DNA from: Erodium maritimum
Lineage: Eukaryota; Streptophyta; Magnoliopsida; Geraniales; Geraniaceae
Length of the DNA: 64,000 bases
Direction of reading: 5' to 3'
Assembly (NCBI GenBank): GCA_963921825.1
Contig: OY997591.1
Coordinates: 33,811,825-33,875,824, forward strand
Part shown: in pieces, positions 1 to 10,547 of the stretch
Layout: each line of letters begins with the position of its first letter
How positions within the stretch are numbered: position 1 is the first letter of the stretch
Program-made: the position numbers and the translations under genes
The notes under the pieces: model-generated
What the model saw: the letters and a program-made list of their open reading frames with translations, nothing else
Database searches by the model: none
Told to the model about the DNA's origin: nothing

Positions 1-225
1 CCATCTTTCATACTAGTCGCTTCTAGTGAAGCTTTGTTGACTAGGGACCCATCAAGTGTGATCTATCTCGATCTATGGTTCTATTCGCATGGTGGGCATA
101 GATCAGAGCACACATCGATATATTACTCCAACACATAAGTAATATAAAGCCGCTTTAATTTTATTGCTAACGATGATATATACATTTGGACATTTAGGAT
201 TGAACTACGGGCACTAAGACTAACA
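1..225 (-). repeat. Partial 3' LTR of copia A
   Basis: It matches 6774-6998 with a single visible substitution. The element-side boundary at 225 (reads TGTTAG on the minus strand) directly abuts the purine-rich tract at 226-240. Confidence 0.93.
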
Positions 226-376
226 ATCTCCCACTTGCCCTAGTTCCAATCTAAACTCCAATATGTCCCCATCGACTTTACATGTCTAACATGTTCAGGC
301 AGTGACACTGCCTTAGTCAAAGGGTTGGCTATGTTATCATCTATTGCAATATCGGTTATCTTCACTTCACCTCAGT

Positions 377-3300
377 TCAGTATTTATCTGATGAGGTGGA
401 TACGCCGCAGTACATGTTTGGATTTGTTATGCGATCTAGGCTTTTAGCTTGCGCAATGGCCCTTGTGTTGTCGCAAAATGGATTCACCGGACTGGATGGG
501 TTTTTAATTACACCCAGCCCTGCCATGAATTTCCAAATCCACATAGCCTCCTTAGCTGCCTCTGCAGCATCCATGTACTTGGCCTCTGTCGTAGATTCGG
601 CAATGGTATCTTGCTTTACGCTTTCCCAGCTAAAGCTCTGCCATTCAGCGTAAACACATATCCTGATTGACTTCTAAAGTCATCTGGATTTGTCATGGAA
701 AACTAGCGTCTACTCATCCTTCGACGACTAGTTCAGCATCATCTTTCCCCCGGGTTAGAATGATGTCTACTGGTACAACATAAGGCTTACGAGACGTCTG
801 GTCTCATACATGTCATGGCATATATGATCGATCCTGCCCCCAGGCGCATAGGATTCTCATCATCCTTTTCAGCTCATCAGGTGTCTTAGGACACTGAGTC
901 TTGCTGAGATGAATGCCATGAATAGTGGGTAAGAGTCCTTTCTTTGAATCGAGCATTAAGAACCTACTCAATGCCTTGTTCACATAGGTTCCCTGACTTA
1001 AATCCAAGACCCTCTTGGTGCGATCTCTACATATCTTAATCCTTAAGATATGAGAAGCATCGCCTAAGTCCTTTATTGAAAAACACTTCCTCAACCAAGC
1101 TTTAGTCTCGTGCAAGGTTGGGATGTCGTTTTCAATGAGAACCAGAAAGGTAATATTGCTCCCACTAGCCTTCTTATAAACGCAAGATTCATCCTCGTTC
1201 TTGATTAAGCCAAATCCAATTACAGCTTCATCAAAACGAAGGATCCAACTCCGAGAAGTTCGTTTCAATCCATAAATGGATTTCAACAACTTATAAATCT
1301 TTCCTTTATTCTTCGGATCGTCAAAACCTTTGGGCCGAGACATACAAACGTACTCAGTCAAATTTCCATTTAGGAAAGCGATTTTGACATCCACTTGCCA
1401 TATCTCGTAATTATGATACGCAGTTATGTCAAGAAGAATTTGGATCGATTTTAACCATAGCCACTAAGGAGAAGGTTTCCTCATAGTCAATCCATTGGAT
1501 CTGCCTATAACCTTTCGCCACCAGTTGAGCTTTGTAGGTCAGAGGGTTGCCGTCCATGTCCATCTTCACCTTGAAGATCCATTTGCATCCTATGGTCCTC
1601 ACACCATTGATGGGATCAACCGGTTCCCAGACTCGGTTGTCCGACATGGATTGCATTTCCTCCCTCATGGCTCCCAGCCATAACTCGGAGTTGGGCCCAT
1701 CCACGACTTCCTGAAAGGTGGCTGGATCATCGTGATCCACCATGACTTCATTGTCACCTCCGGATACCATATCTTGGAGGTGGAAGATTGATCCTTTCAA
1801 ATCGCCTTGGACCTTCCGGAATTGTAACAGGAATTGGTTCTTACTCTACGACAATCTCTGGCTCCTTTCTACTGGGTTGCCAATTGGTTTAGACAGATCT
1901 GTACCATCCTGAATTTCTTCGAGATGCACAGTCCTCCCAATGACGTCTTTGGAAACAAAACTTCTTTTCCATAAAGACCCCACCCCAAGCGACGAACACC
2001 ATGTTCTCACTGGGATTGTAGAAATAGTATCCCCTTGTTGCTTTGGGATACCACACGAAGGTGCATATCTCAGATCTTGGTTCGAGCTTAGTCGAAACCA
2101 AATGTTTCACATAAGCCTCGCAACCACAAATCTTTAGGAAGGACAAAGCGGGCATCATCCCGTACCATTTTTAAAATGGTGTCCATTCCACACCATTCGT
2201 CGAAGCCCGATTCACTATGAATGCGGTCGTCTCTAGAGCAAAACCCCTAAAAGAGATTGGGAGATCAGTCCAACTAATCATGGAACAGACCATTGTCTAA
2301 CAATGTCCGATTTCTCCGTTTGGCTACACCTTTTAACTATAGTGACCTAGGAGGAGTCCATTTCAAAAGGATCCCATTCTCTTTTAGATGATCTAATAAC
2401 TCTGTGGTCAAGTATTTTCCACCTCGATCCAATCGAAGTGCCTTAATACCTTTGTCGAGCTGGTTTTCTACTATAGTCTTAAACTCTTTGAATTTATCAA
2501 AAGCTTCAGACTTATGTCTCACCGAAGAGACATAACCATATTTACTGTAATCATCAGTAAATGTGATAAAGTAGTTAAAACCCCTCCTGGCAAGTGAACT
2601 TATTGGTCTACACACATTCGAGTGTATCAGCCCTAATAGTTCACCCGCCCTTTCATCGCGATCGATAAAGGGCACTTTAGTCATTTTGCCCATCAAACAA
2701 ACCTTGCACCTATCGATCGAATGGAATTCGAATGAACCTGAAAGCCCTCACTTCTGAAGTGCTGATAGGCGCTTCTAGTTTATGCGACCCAAATGACAGT
2801 ACCATAACAGAGTTAGGTTTAAATCAGTGGATTTAGACCTCTTGGTATTAACGGAATATATAGAACTTGAGGCATTGTTACCCATATCTAATATGTACAA
2901 TCCTCCAACCATGTCAGTACTGGTATAAAACATATCATTGCATAGAACATTGAAAACTCCATTTCCAATATTAACATTATATCCTTCCTTGTCAAACACG
3001 GATACAGATATAATATTCCTACTAAAAGTAGGTATGCAATATACATTATACAATACTAAGACAAGGCCTCTTGGCAAAGCAAGACTCATGGATCCTACAA
3101 CAGTTGCCACAACTCTGAGGTCCATTTCGTGCTTTCCAAATCTCTCCTACTTTCAGCCACCATATATTAGTGCATGTGTGAGATTCAGTCATGGTATCTA
3201 ATACCCATGAATCTTTGGAAGTAGAGAGATGTAGCTCTATAGAGTTAATACCGAATGAAGGCACGGTCCCACCGCCCTTCCTTAGATCATCCAGGTTTCC

Positions 3301-3755
3301 TGATGAAGGCGCAGTCCTACTGCCCTTCTTCAGATCATCCAGACTATTTGATGAAGGCGCAGTCCCACTGCCCTTCTTCAGATCAGCCGTGAACTTCCTG
3401 TAATCCCGGTTCCAATGACCAGGCTGTTGGCAGTAGAAGCAGACATTCTCAGGTGTCTCATCTTTCCTGCCAAGTGCGCATGGGCCCAGCCCTTGCCACT
3501 TCCAATTCCCTTGTTGACCATCAGAATATCCTTGGATCCCAGATCCCTGAGATATTCTTCTCAGCAGCTGATGACACTTCATGTAACTCTGATATGGTCT
3601 TAGAGACAGCCTTGTCAAGGACATATTCTTTGCGTTCAGACTTGAGGACTATCCTCAAAAATTCTGTACCAGTCCAAATAGTTTGTCCCATTTAGCTTGA
3701 CCCTGTCAAGAATGGTTTTTAATGACAAACTATTAATGTTCGCTGAATTTGCCAT
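377..3755 (-). pseudogene. Broken copia gag-pol of copy A
   Basis: In coding order on the minus strand there are: a gag start at 3755-3753; a zinc-knuckle relic and protease region (3624-3046); integrase pieces (3125-2337); the GAG-pre-integrase/integrase remainder; a late integrase to reverse-transcriptase linker (2158-1889); reverse transcriptase in two frames (1800-1429 and 1394-813); and an RNase H segment (574-377). Frames are separated by stops and frameshifts. The protease DTG motif reads DTM, the first integrase Asp is Asn, the integrase Glu is Lys, and the reverse-transcriptase YVDD box reads IEND. The same lesions occur in copy B, so they predate both insertions. No functional enzyme is expected. 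Confidence 0.9.
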
Positions 3756-5298
3756 TTGATCTACAACAGATAAAATTCAATCAGTAAACTGAATAAATTT
3801 TATGAAGATCAAGCTTAAACACCAACAATCAATTCTAAACCTTTAGAATCTGAAACCAAGATCCTTGATTCACTCGATTAAGCTGAACTAATGCTCACCA
3901 CTTAATCGAGCTATGTAGGTAGGAATCCATCCAATCACATCCAATGTGACTCCTGGCTAGGGTATGTACTTATGTACACGACTTACCCTATCCGTTACCC
4001 TAGCTCAACCTCAGGCTAAGAATCGTAGTCGGGTCCACCAATTTTCAACTATGGCTCGTCACTATGTAGGTGCTCCGCTAATGCGCACGACACCCACATA
4101 TGTCGTCCAAACCTACTACCCCGCTTTCCCATGGATGCTCCGCTAATGCGCACGACACCCATAGGACGGGGAGGTAGTAAGGTGTTGATGATTGGGAGGT
4201 ATCGGACATGACCCGCTTTTACTTGTCCAGTTGTGTTCAAAACTTTGGCACATCCTAGATGCGATGAGCACATCAACTACATTCCAAATGCAATGATGCC
4301 TCAAATTACATCCAATGTAATTCTTCCTTTGAACCCGTCAACTACATCCAATGCAATGACGGTTCTAAGGGTTCACACACAAGGATTAAAATTCCAATTT
4401 TATCTTTGCATGTGAGGTGATATGCTCGGTAAATAAAGTTAAGCATGCAATTCTAAAACACATAGAATTAATCATGCATAAACTAAACCAAGCATAAAGC
4501 GATAAATATGCACATAATAGCCCCCTAAACTAACTCCCACTAGCTTCTTGAGCTCCACCGACTCCAAGCCGATGCCAACACCCGAAAAGCCACCAAATGA
4601 CCTTTTCGCCCTTTCTTCGTCTTGAGTAAAATATTACAATTTAATACACGACTCGCAGGTCGGGAATAAATAAATATTACAAACAAGTGGTTCGACGACC
4701 ACACCTTGAAAGAATAATTACACGTTACCTCTAACGGCTCGCAGGCCGTGAAAAGCGATAAATAATTAAATTGAGCTCGGGGCTATTATGTGCACCATGC
4801 CAACATCACATCACACATCGTGTTATCAAACAAGAATGTTATCAAACATCATGTGATTTTCCGGTTTTAATTAATAGCCAAGTTTCGAAAATTTTTGATG
4901 CTCGGTTTATCGAAACCGTTCAAAAATGAAACTTTTGAACATTTGATCTTCGAGTTCGTCATGACGGTTCCAAACTCGTCATAACTAACAAAACGGTTTA
5001 GCCTTGGCATATCAACCATCCAATGGTCATGCTTGGCCTAGCTCCGTCCAACGGAGCCCCGTTCGGTCCCGGTTTCGGCTCCCCGAGAGTCCCGCTCCCG
5101 AGACCCGAAAAATCAAATTTTTTTCAAAATTTCCAGATTTGAAATAATTTTCAAAAATTCATTTTACATGCATTAAATCCATAAACAATAATTTAAAACA
5201 TGTTATCAAACAATTTAGCAAAACAACATGCCAAAAACGAAACTTTCAAGCAAAACCGAAACTTTGAACACCGTCTTGTGAATCCCGAAGGTAGCACG
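3756..5298 (-). other. Non-coding leader of copia A
   Basis: About 1.5 kb lies between the primer-binding site and the gag start and has no credible reading frame. It corresponds to 38125-39669 of copy B. It contains a duplicated motif around the word GCTCCGCTAATGCGCACGAC (near 4071 and 4136). Confidence 0.8.
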
Positions 5299-5310
5299 GC
5301 TCTGATACCA
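5299..5310 (-). promoter_or_regulatory. Primer-binding site of copia A
   Basis: On the minus strand this reads TGGTATCAGAGC, the usual match to the 3' end of plant initiator methionine tRNA. It sits one base from the LTR end at 5312. Confidence 0.9.
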
Positions 5311-5311
5311 C

Positions 5312-6998
5312 TGTTGGGTCTCGAGGTAAGGTTGGAGATGAACCAACTCGCAGCGGAAAATCAATGAAAACCAAGAGACAATTAGAACCATGAAACAACT
5401 AACAAAGAATGGATTAACAAGAGAAAAATTCAGCACTAGTTCTTACCAAAACAAGAACACCGGTTAACGAATGATTGGCTTGAGTCTCCAAGACGCCTAC
5501 GTATCCACATGGGAATCAAAGCCACGTAGTTCTTCTCTTTGAGGACTCAAGAACACAAAAATGGAGGAGGAAACTAGCCAAACCCGAAATGGCCATGGAA
5601 GAGGGAGAGAAAATGTGTTTCCTATTCTTGTCTTGTCTTTGTTATGTTGAAAAAAGATGACTTAAACATAACAAAACCCATACTTGTCCAACTAAAGGCA
5701 TGGGACAAGTATGGTGTCAAGTAAGGTGTAAATAGGACAAGTATGGCAAGACAAGATTGGGTTAGGTGGTGAATCACCAACACCTTAATCCTTGTCTTGC
5801 TTACTTAGTACTAATTAATCAAGACTTGATTAATTAGTTCTATGGGCCTTGGTTGCATGGGCCTTTCATGGGCCTCTTGGAACATGGCCCGTGGCCATTT
5901 CTAACGAGGTCCCGTGATTCGCTCATCGCCTCCAAGCCTTCCATACCGGAAATGTCCAACATTATCCGACGCGATCAATCCCAAGACTCCAAGCCTTGTC
6001 TCGATCCGTAAAGTCCTATTCATGTACGGGCACATGACCCAAAACCCAGTTTTGGTCATGTCCCGAGACAACTCCCTTTTGGCCATTCTCCATAAATGTG
6101 TCAATGAGTTTCATCCTTCGGTGTGACCCTTAGGTTTATGCATGTCAATAGATCAACGTAAAATCCCATTTTACTTGATCCTATTTAAGTGGCAACTAAC
6201 GAGACTTTAGTATTGCCTGACACTACATAACGAATCGACCCTGTCGATTCTAACCTTTCTGTCGTCCCTGTCATTATCCTTTTATCTCCGATATCCTGAT
6301 TGAGATAAGGCATAGAGCCGTCATCCTTATTATTCTCAATCACCGTTCCTTGATATGTGAGATGACTGAAGATATGATACCCAGTATCATGTGCATGGCC
6401 ATGCTATTCTTCCAGTCACTCTCGATCAAGTGGCCGAGAACCGATATCTTTCTCATACCTTAGTATGAGGGATAAATCCCTTAGCCGTCTTTCGTGTCAC
6501 TCATGTAGCCCGTCCCCAAGCCAATCCTGGCCGTTATGGAAGCCCTGTTACGGACAACGTTAGGCTCAGGTCAAACTAGGTTGTTGACTACATAGCGATC
6601 ACAAAGACTCCTTGGTCTAAGGATACATGACAAGCTACAACACTGAATATGTTCATGACTTAATCTATGGCACATATTCAGGGCGGGTCGTCCAATATCA
6701 TGTCCCACATGATATCTATGATCAGACTCCGGAATCTCATTCCAATGACTAACAGAACGTAAGCCATAAAGAGCCATCTTTCATACTAGTCGCTTCTAGT
6801 GAAGCTTTGTTGACTAGGGACCCATCGAGTGTGATCTATCTCGATCTATGGTTCTATTCGCATGGTGGGCATAGATCAGAGCACACATCGATATATTACT
6901 CCAACACATAAGTAATATAAAGCCGCTTTAATTTTATTGCTAACGATGATATATACATTTGGACATTTAGGATTGAACTACGGGCACTAAGACTAACA
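5312..6998 (-). repeat. 5' LTR of copia A
   Basis: The LTR is 1,687 bp, starts TGTTAGTC and ends ACCCAACA on the minus strand. It is collinear with the 1,688-bp LTRs of copy B. Short open frames inside it (for example 6571-6777) are conserved only because the LTR copies are nearly identical; they are not genes. Confidence 0.95.
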
Positions 6999-6999
6999 T

Positions 7000-8704
7000 T
7001 GATGAGTGGGGATGACTATGCGTCAAAACCCTCTTTTTACGTGCATTAGTACACAGTCATCAAGCAATAGATAAAACGGTTAAGTATTGGTCGAACCCAC
7101 AAGGAGTAGAGGTATCACTAGTAGTTTGCTAAAACCTGAGGGCGTGGGCTGTCACTTCCACATCCCCGAAAGGGAAAATAATGGGCAAAAATGTAAAAGG
7201 TTTGTTTTAAGTTTAGAAAACAGTAAAATATGTACACACTATCACCTAAGACACATAACTTTTGATTCACACAAGGAGCCGGTCACGGGTACAAGTAAAC
7301 ATGGCTTCCAATCAACGCATGGTTTGGTTAACGAGGGTAATCAAATAATGCTTTCCTTATCGTCTTAGAATACTTAAGTTCCTATGTATGCGGTATCATG
7401 ATATCAACCACATACTAGTCACGGGGAGAGGGTACAAGACCATTGCCCGGACCGATATGTGAACCACCAATCTTCGGAAAGCAATAAAATAGGATGTAGT
7501 TCTATGATCTTGGCGAAAGTCGATCAATCCTCGAACGAGAGGTAACGACAACGAATGCATGTCACTCTCGCTACCAACTACCACAAGTAGAGATAGCTAC
7601 ACCACTCGGTGAATCGACTCAGCTACGCCTAGTTCACTTCCTAATTCTCGAATGCCATCAAGAAGACGAACACAAAAATCAAGTAGAACTAAGTAGAGTA
7701 TCGAATCACGATACTCTGGTACTACACAAGCATGAGAGGACTCTAAATAAATTATTGAATCTACTGAATGAATCGATCATCAAGGAGAACTAAATAGAGC
7801 AACGAATCACAAAGCTCTGGTAATACACAAGCGTAAGTAAACTCTAAATCAATAAACCCTAACTTGCAAACCTACCATCTCCAACTCTCTAAAGCTTCAA
7901 CACATAAAAATGGAGAAGTTGGAGATGGTGGGAGGCTTATGGATGCATGAAACCTCCTTGGATCATCTTAGTTATGGCCTTAGATGGTAGAAAATGCTCT
8001 TAAGAATGAAGAACACTCAAGAACACTTGAAGAACATGAGAGAGAGAAAAGAGAAAAAAAAAAAAAAAAAAACTTGTATTGATTCCCTAGGAAAAAAAAA
8101 TCTGATATCAAAGATGTTCTAAACTACTACTATATATAGAGCTACGGTGTTGTTGAGAAAAAATATATCTGATGTACTTCAAATTCACGCGAGAGAGGAG
8201 CAGGTGTGCGTTGGGCTGCAGACTTGATCCGGTGTGGGCGGTAGCATAATCTCCAGCGTGTAACCGGATCTGAGAGCCGTAGATCTCGTGGTCAGCAGAT
8301 CTGGCGGACCATAGCCTTGGTCAACGTATGCTTCATGAGCGGTGGGATCTGGTCACATGCGCAGTCAAAAGATCCAAGGGGAAAAACCGCGCGGGTACAC
8401 GGGTTGGGGTACACCGCAGTTGCACCGGATCTGACAGTTGATACTTTTTAATTTAGCGCTTCAAACGCTCGTTCCCGCTTCATTAGGCCTCCGATCCACC
8501 TCGTTCTTGTGCCAATAACTTTATTTTTTCGCGCCTACAAAACAATACCAATCATGAATATATTTTGAGCATTTGAAAAATATCGACTAAGAACGAGGTT
8601 TTGCGCAATTATTAGAATACGATAAAAATATAAAAACGATGCACAAACAAGATAAAAACATAGGGAAAATGGTCTAATTAACTAGGAAACATTTACGCTC
8701 ATCA
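7000..8704 (+). repeat. LTR-like repeat C1 (possible solo LTR)
   Basis: A second, diverged copy lies at 57212-60500, which defines the unit. It starts TGATGAG and ends CTCATCA, a short inverted terminal repeat of the TG...CA type used by LTRs. It has no coding potential. It holds an internal imperfect duplication of about 100 bp (near 7679 and 7781, around the words ATCGAATCACGATACTCTGG and ACGAATCACAAAGCTCTGG) and an A-run near 8056. Its left end abuts the copia A LTR, so no target duplication can be verified. It could instead be a fragment of a larger non-coding element. Confidence 0.5.
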
Positions 8705-8999
8705 CCCTCTATACTACGAGAGATATAATCTCGAACTATGGCCCATAACATGAAAGTAAAACATGCATGTGATCCTTATTATATCCCCTCACACTAATTT
8801 GATTCGTTACTTCTACCATACCCCTCTTTATTATAGCATTCCTCCATGAACAATTTAGAAGTCATATGCGGGCTTTCTTTTTTTTAATGTCCTCTATAAG
8901 TACGGTGGATATATGAAGAATTCACATTATGGTCTATGTAGACACTATGAACTCTTTGCTAGTTTGACCTTGTAATAGTTTTTGGGTTAAATACATTAT
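8705..8999. other. Unassigned AT-rich spacer
   Basis: I see no coding frame, RNA gene or repeat boundary between C1 and the first MITE. Confidence 0.6.
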
Positions 9000-9428
9000 G
9001 GTACCCTTATGTTCGGTCCACGGACGTTTTGAGCATTTGAAAATTAAAAAGTAATGGAATATTCCATTCCGTTAGTCATGTGACCCCATGTGCAGTTAAG
9101 TGGAGTGTGAAATGACAATTTTACCCTTCTTAAACCCTAATCACTCATTTGATACCTTTGAAATGTCCATTTTACCCTCTTCATATCAGAAGGGTAAAAT
9201 GGACATTTCAAAGGTATCAAATGAGTGATTAGGGTTTAAGAATGATAAAATTGTCATTTTAGACTCCACTTAGCTGCACATGGGTCATATGACTAACGAA
9301 ATGGAATATTCCGTTATTTTTTTTATTTCAAATGTTCAAAACATCCGTGGAATGAACATAAGGGTACCAAAATGGAATAAAAAATCATAACGGTACCAAA
9401 ACGTCCGTGGACCAAACATAAGGGTACC
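9000..9428. mobile_element. Foldback MITE with a perfect 52-bp stem
   Basis: Outer ends match in inverted orientation (GGTACCCTTATGTT on the left, and its complement ending at 9428). At the centre, 9127-9178 is perfectly complementary to 9191-9242 with a 12-nt loop. Pairing continues imperfectly outward for roughly 190 bp per arm. The right end carries a second partial copy of the terminal sequence (9340-9370). There is no coding capacity. No clean target duplication was found, so the superfamily is unassigned. Confidence 0.8.
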
Positions 9429-9453
9429 AAAAAGTATTACTATAATTTTTTGT

Positions 9454-9760
9454 AGGGTTAATTACCTTTAGTACCTCGTATGTATTGGTAACACATCTTT
9501 AGTCCCTCTTCTATATCAGTAACGTATTGGACAAAATTTTGGTCAAGTTTACGCCATTTTGATGATATGTGACCAATTCATAAGGGGTATTAAATGTTCT
9601 GTTACCTATACATAAGGGGTATTAAATGATATGTGGTCAATTCATAAAGGGTACTAAAGGTGTGTTACCAAAACTTAAGGACTCTTATTGAACATTATAA
9701 ATCTTTGGGTACTAAATGTGTGTTACCAATTCAAAAGGGGTACAAAAGGTAATTAACCCT
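9454..9760. mobile_element. MITE with AGGGTTAATTACC terminal inverted repeats
   Basis: The left end AGGGTTAATTACCTTT is mirrored by the right end AAAAGGTAATTAACCCT. The word TTTTGT lies immediately outside both ends (9448-9453 and 9761-9766) and is a likely target duplication. Internally it holds repeated phrases of the type AAGGGGTATTAAATG. The element is 307 bp and non-coding. Confidence 0.75.
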
Positions 9761-9878
9761 TTTTGTACAAATGAAAGTATACTAAACCAAAGATTGTCTT
9801 GAAATTAGATCCAATCATTGTGGAATGAGTGGTAACTGCCACGACTCTTCCTACTATGAGCCTTCGTACTCATAAATC

Positions 9879-10130
9879 CTACCGAAGCTTTTTCACAATC
9901 CTCGTCTTATAATGACCAAATCTATATACCTTTACATAATCAGACTGTATTGGGAGCACAGTCATATTGAAACCGCCCCAAACCCTAGCCCTTTGGAAGC
10001 CATATTGTAGAACACCATTTGCAAGAGGAATACTAATTACAAACTTCTTCACCGTGTATGACCATCCCTGAAATAAAATCACCATTGCTAACCCAATGTC
10101 AGGACCAACCAGTTGACATAAAGAGCGCAC
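9879..10130 (-). CDS. Unrecognised short open frame, possible gene fragment
   Basis: An 83-codon open frame lies between the MITEs and LINE 1. The composition looks protein-like (a Gly/Phe/Tyr-rich stretch with a basic C-terminus), but I recognise no domain and see no clear splice partners. It may be an exon remnant of a host gene broken by the neighbouring insertions, or chance. Confidence 0.2.
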   Translation of the reverse strand: MRSLCQLVGPDIGLAMVILFQGWSYTVKKFVISIPLANGVLQYGFQRARVWGGFNMTVLPIQSDYVKVYRFGHYKTRIVKKLR

Positions 10131-10547
10131 AAAAGCCCTAAGACCTTACGGCAGGAAGTAGAGTAATTATGTCTGCCTTGTTTGATATAATGAACACATC
10201 TTCTTTCTCTTTCTTTCATTATGTATTCCATTACAAATATTATGTACTACATTATTGTTATTTTATTTAACGTTGAACTTGCATATAATTAATATAAGAT
10301 GTTCGAAGGCCCTCACAAAGAAAGAATAAAAGAGGCCTCTTTGCAACTATGTGGATAGAACATCACTGTAGCAGCTTCATCATCTTCATCCCATCTTCAT
10401 CGTTTTTTCTACTTCATCTTCATAGCTGCAGCGTTACTGTCTTCAAGGTGTAGTGTCCTGGTTGTCCATACAAGGACTTCGGACCACCTTTGTTCCTAAC
10501 CTCCTATCTTCTTCCTACTGAACCCTTCTTCTCTAACCCTTCATTAC

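Larger units (their letters stand above)
1..6998 (-). mobile_element. Ty1/copia LTR retrotransposon, copy A (cut at window start)
   Basis: The element reads right to left: 5' LTR at 5312-6998, primer-binding site at about 5299-5310, non-coding leader to about 3756, broken gag-pol from 3755 down to about 377, polypurine tract around 226-240, and the first 225 bp of the 3' LTR at 1-225. It is almost the same sequence as copy B (36423-44886) in opposite orientation. The visible 225 bp of 3' LTR differ from the 5' LTR at one base that I can see (near position 54 against 6827), so A is slightly older than B. The target duplication cannot be checked because the left end lies outside the window; its right flank starts TTGAT. 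Confidence 0.93.
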
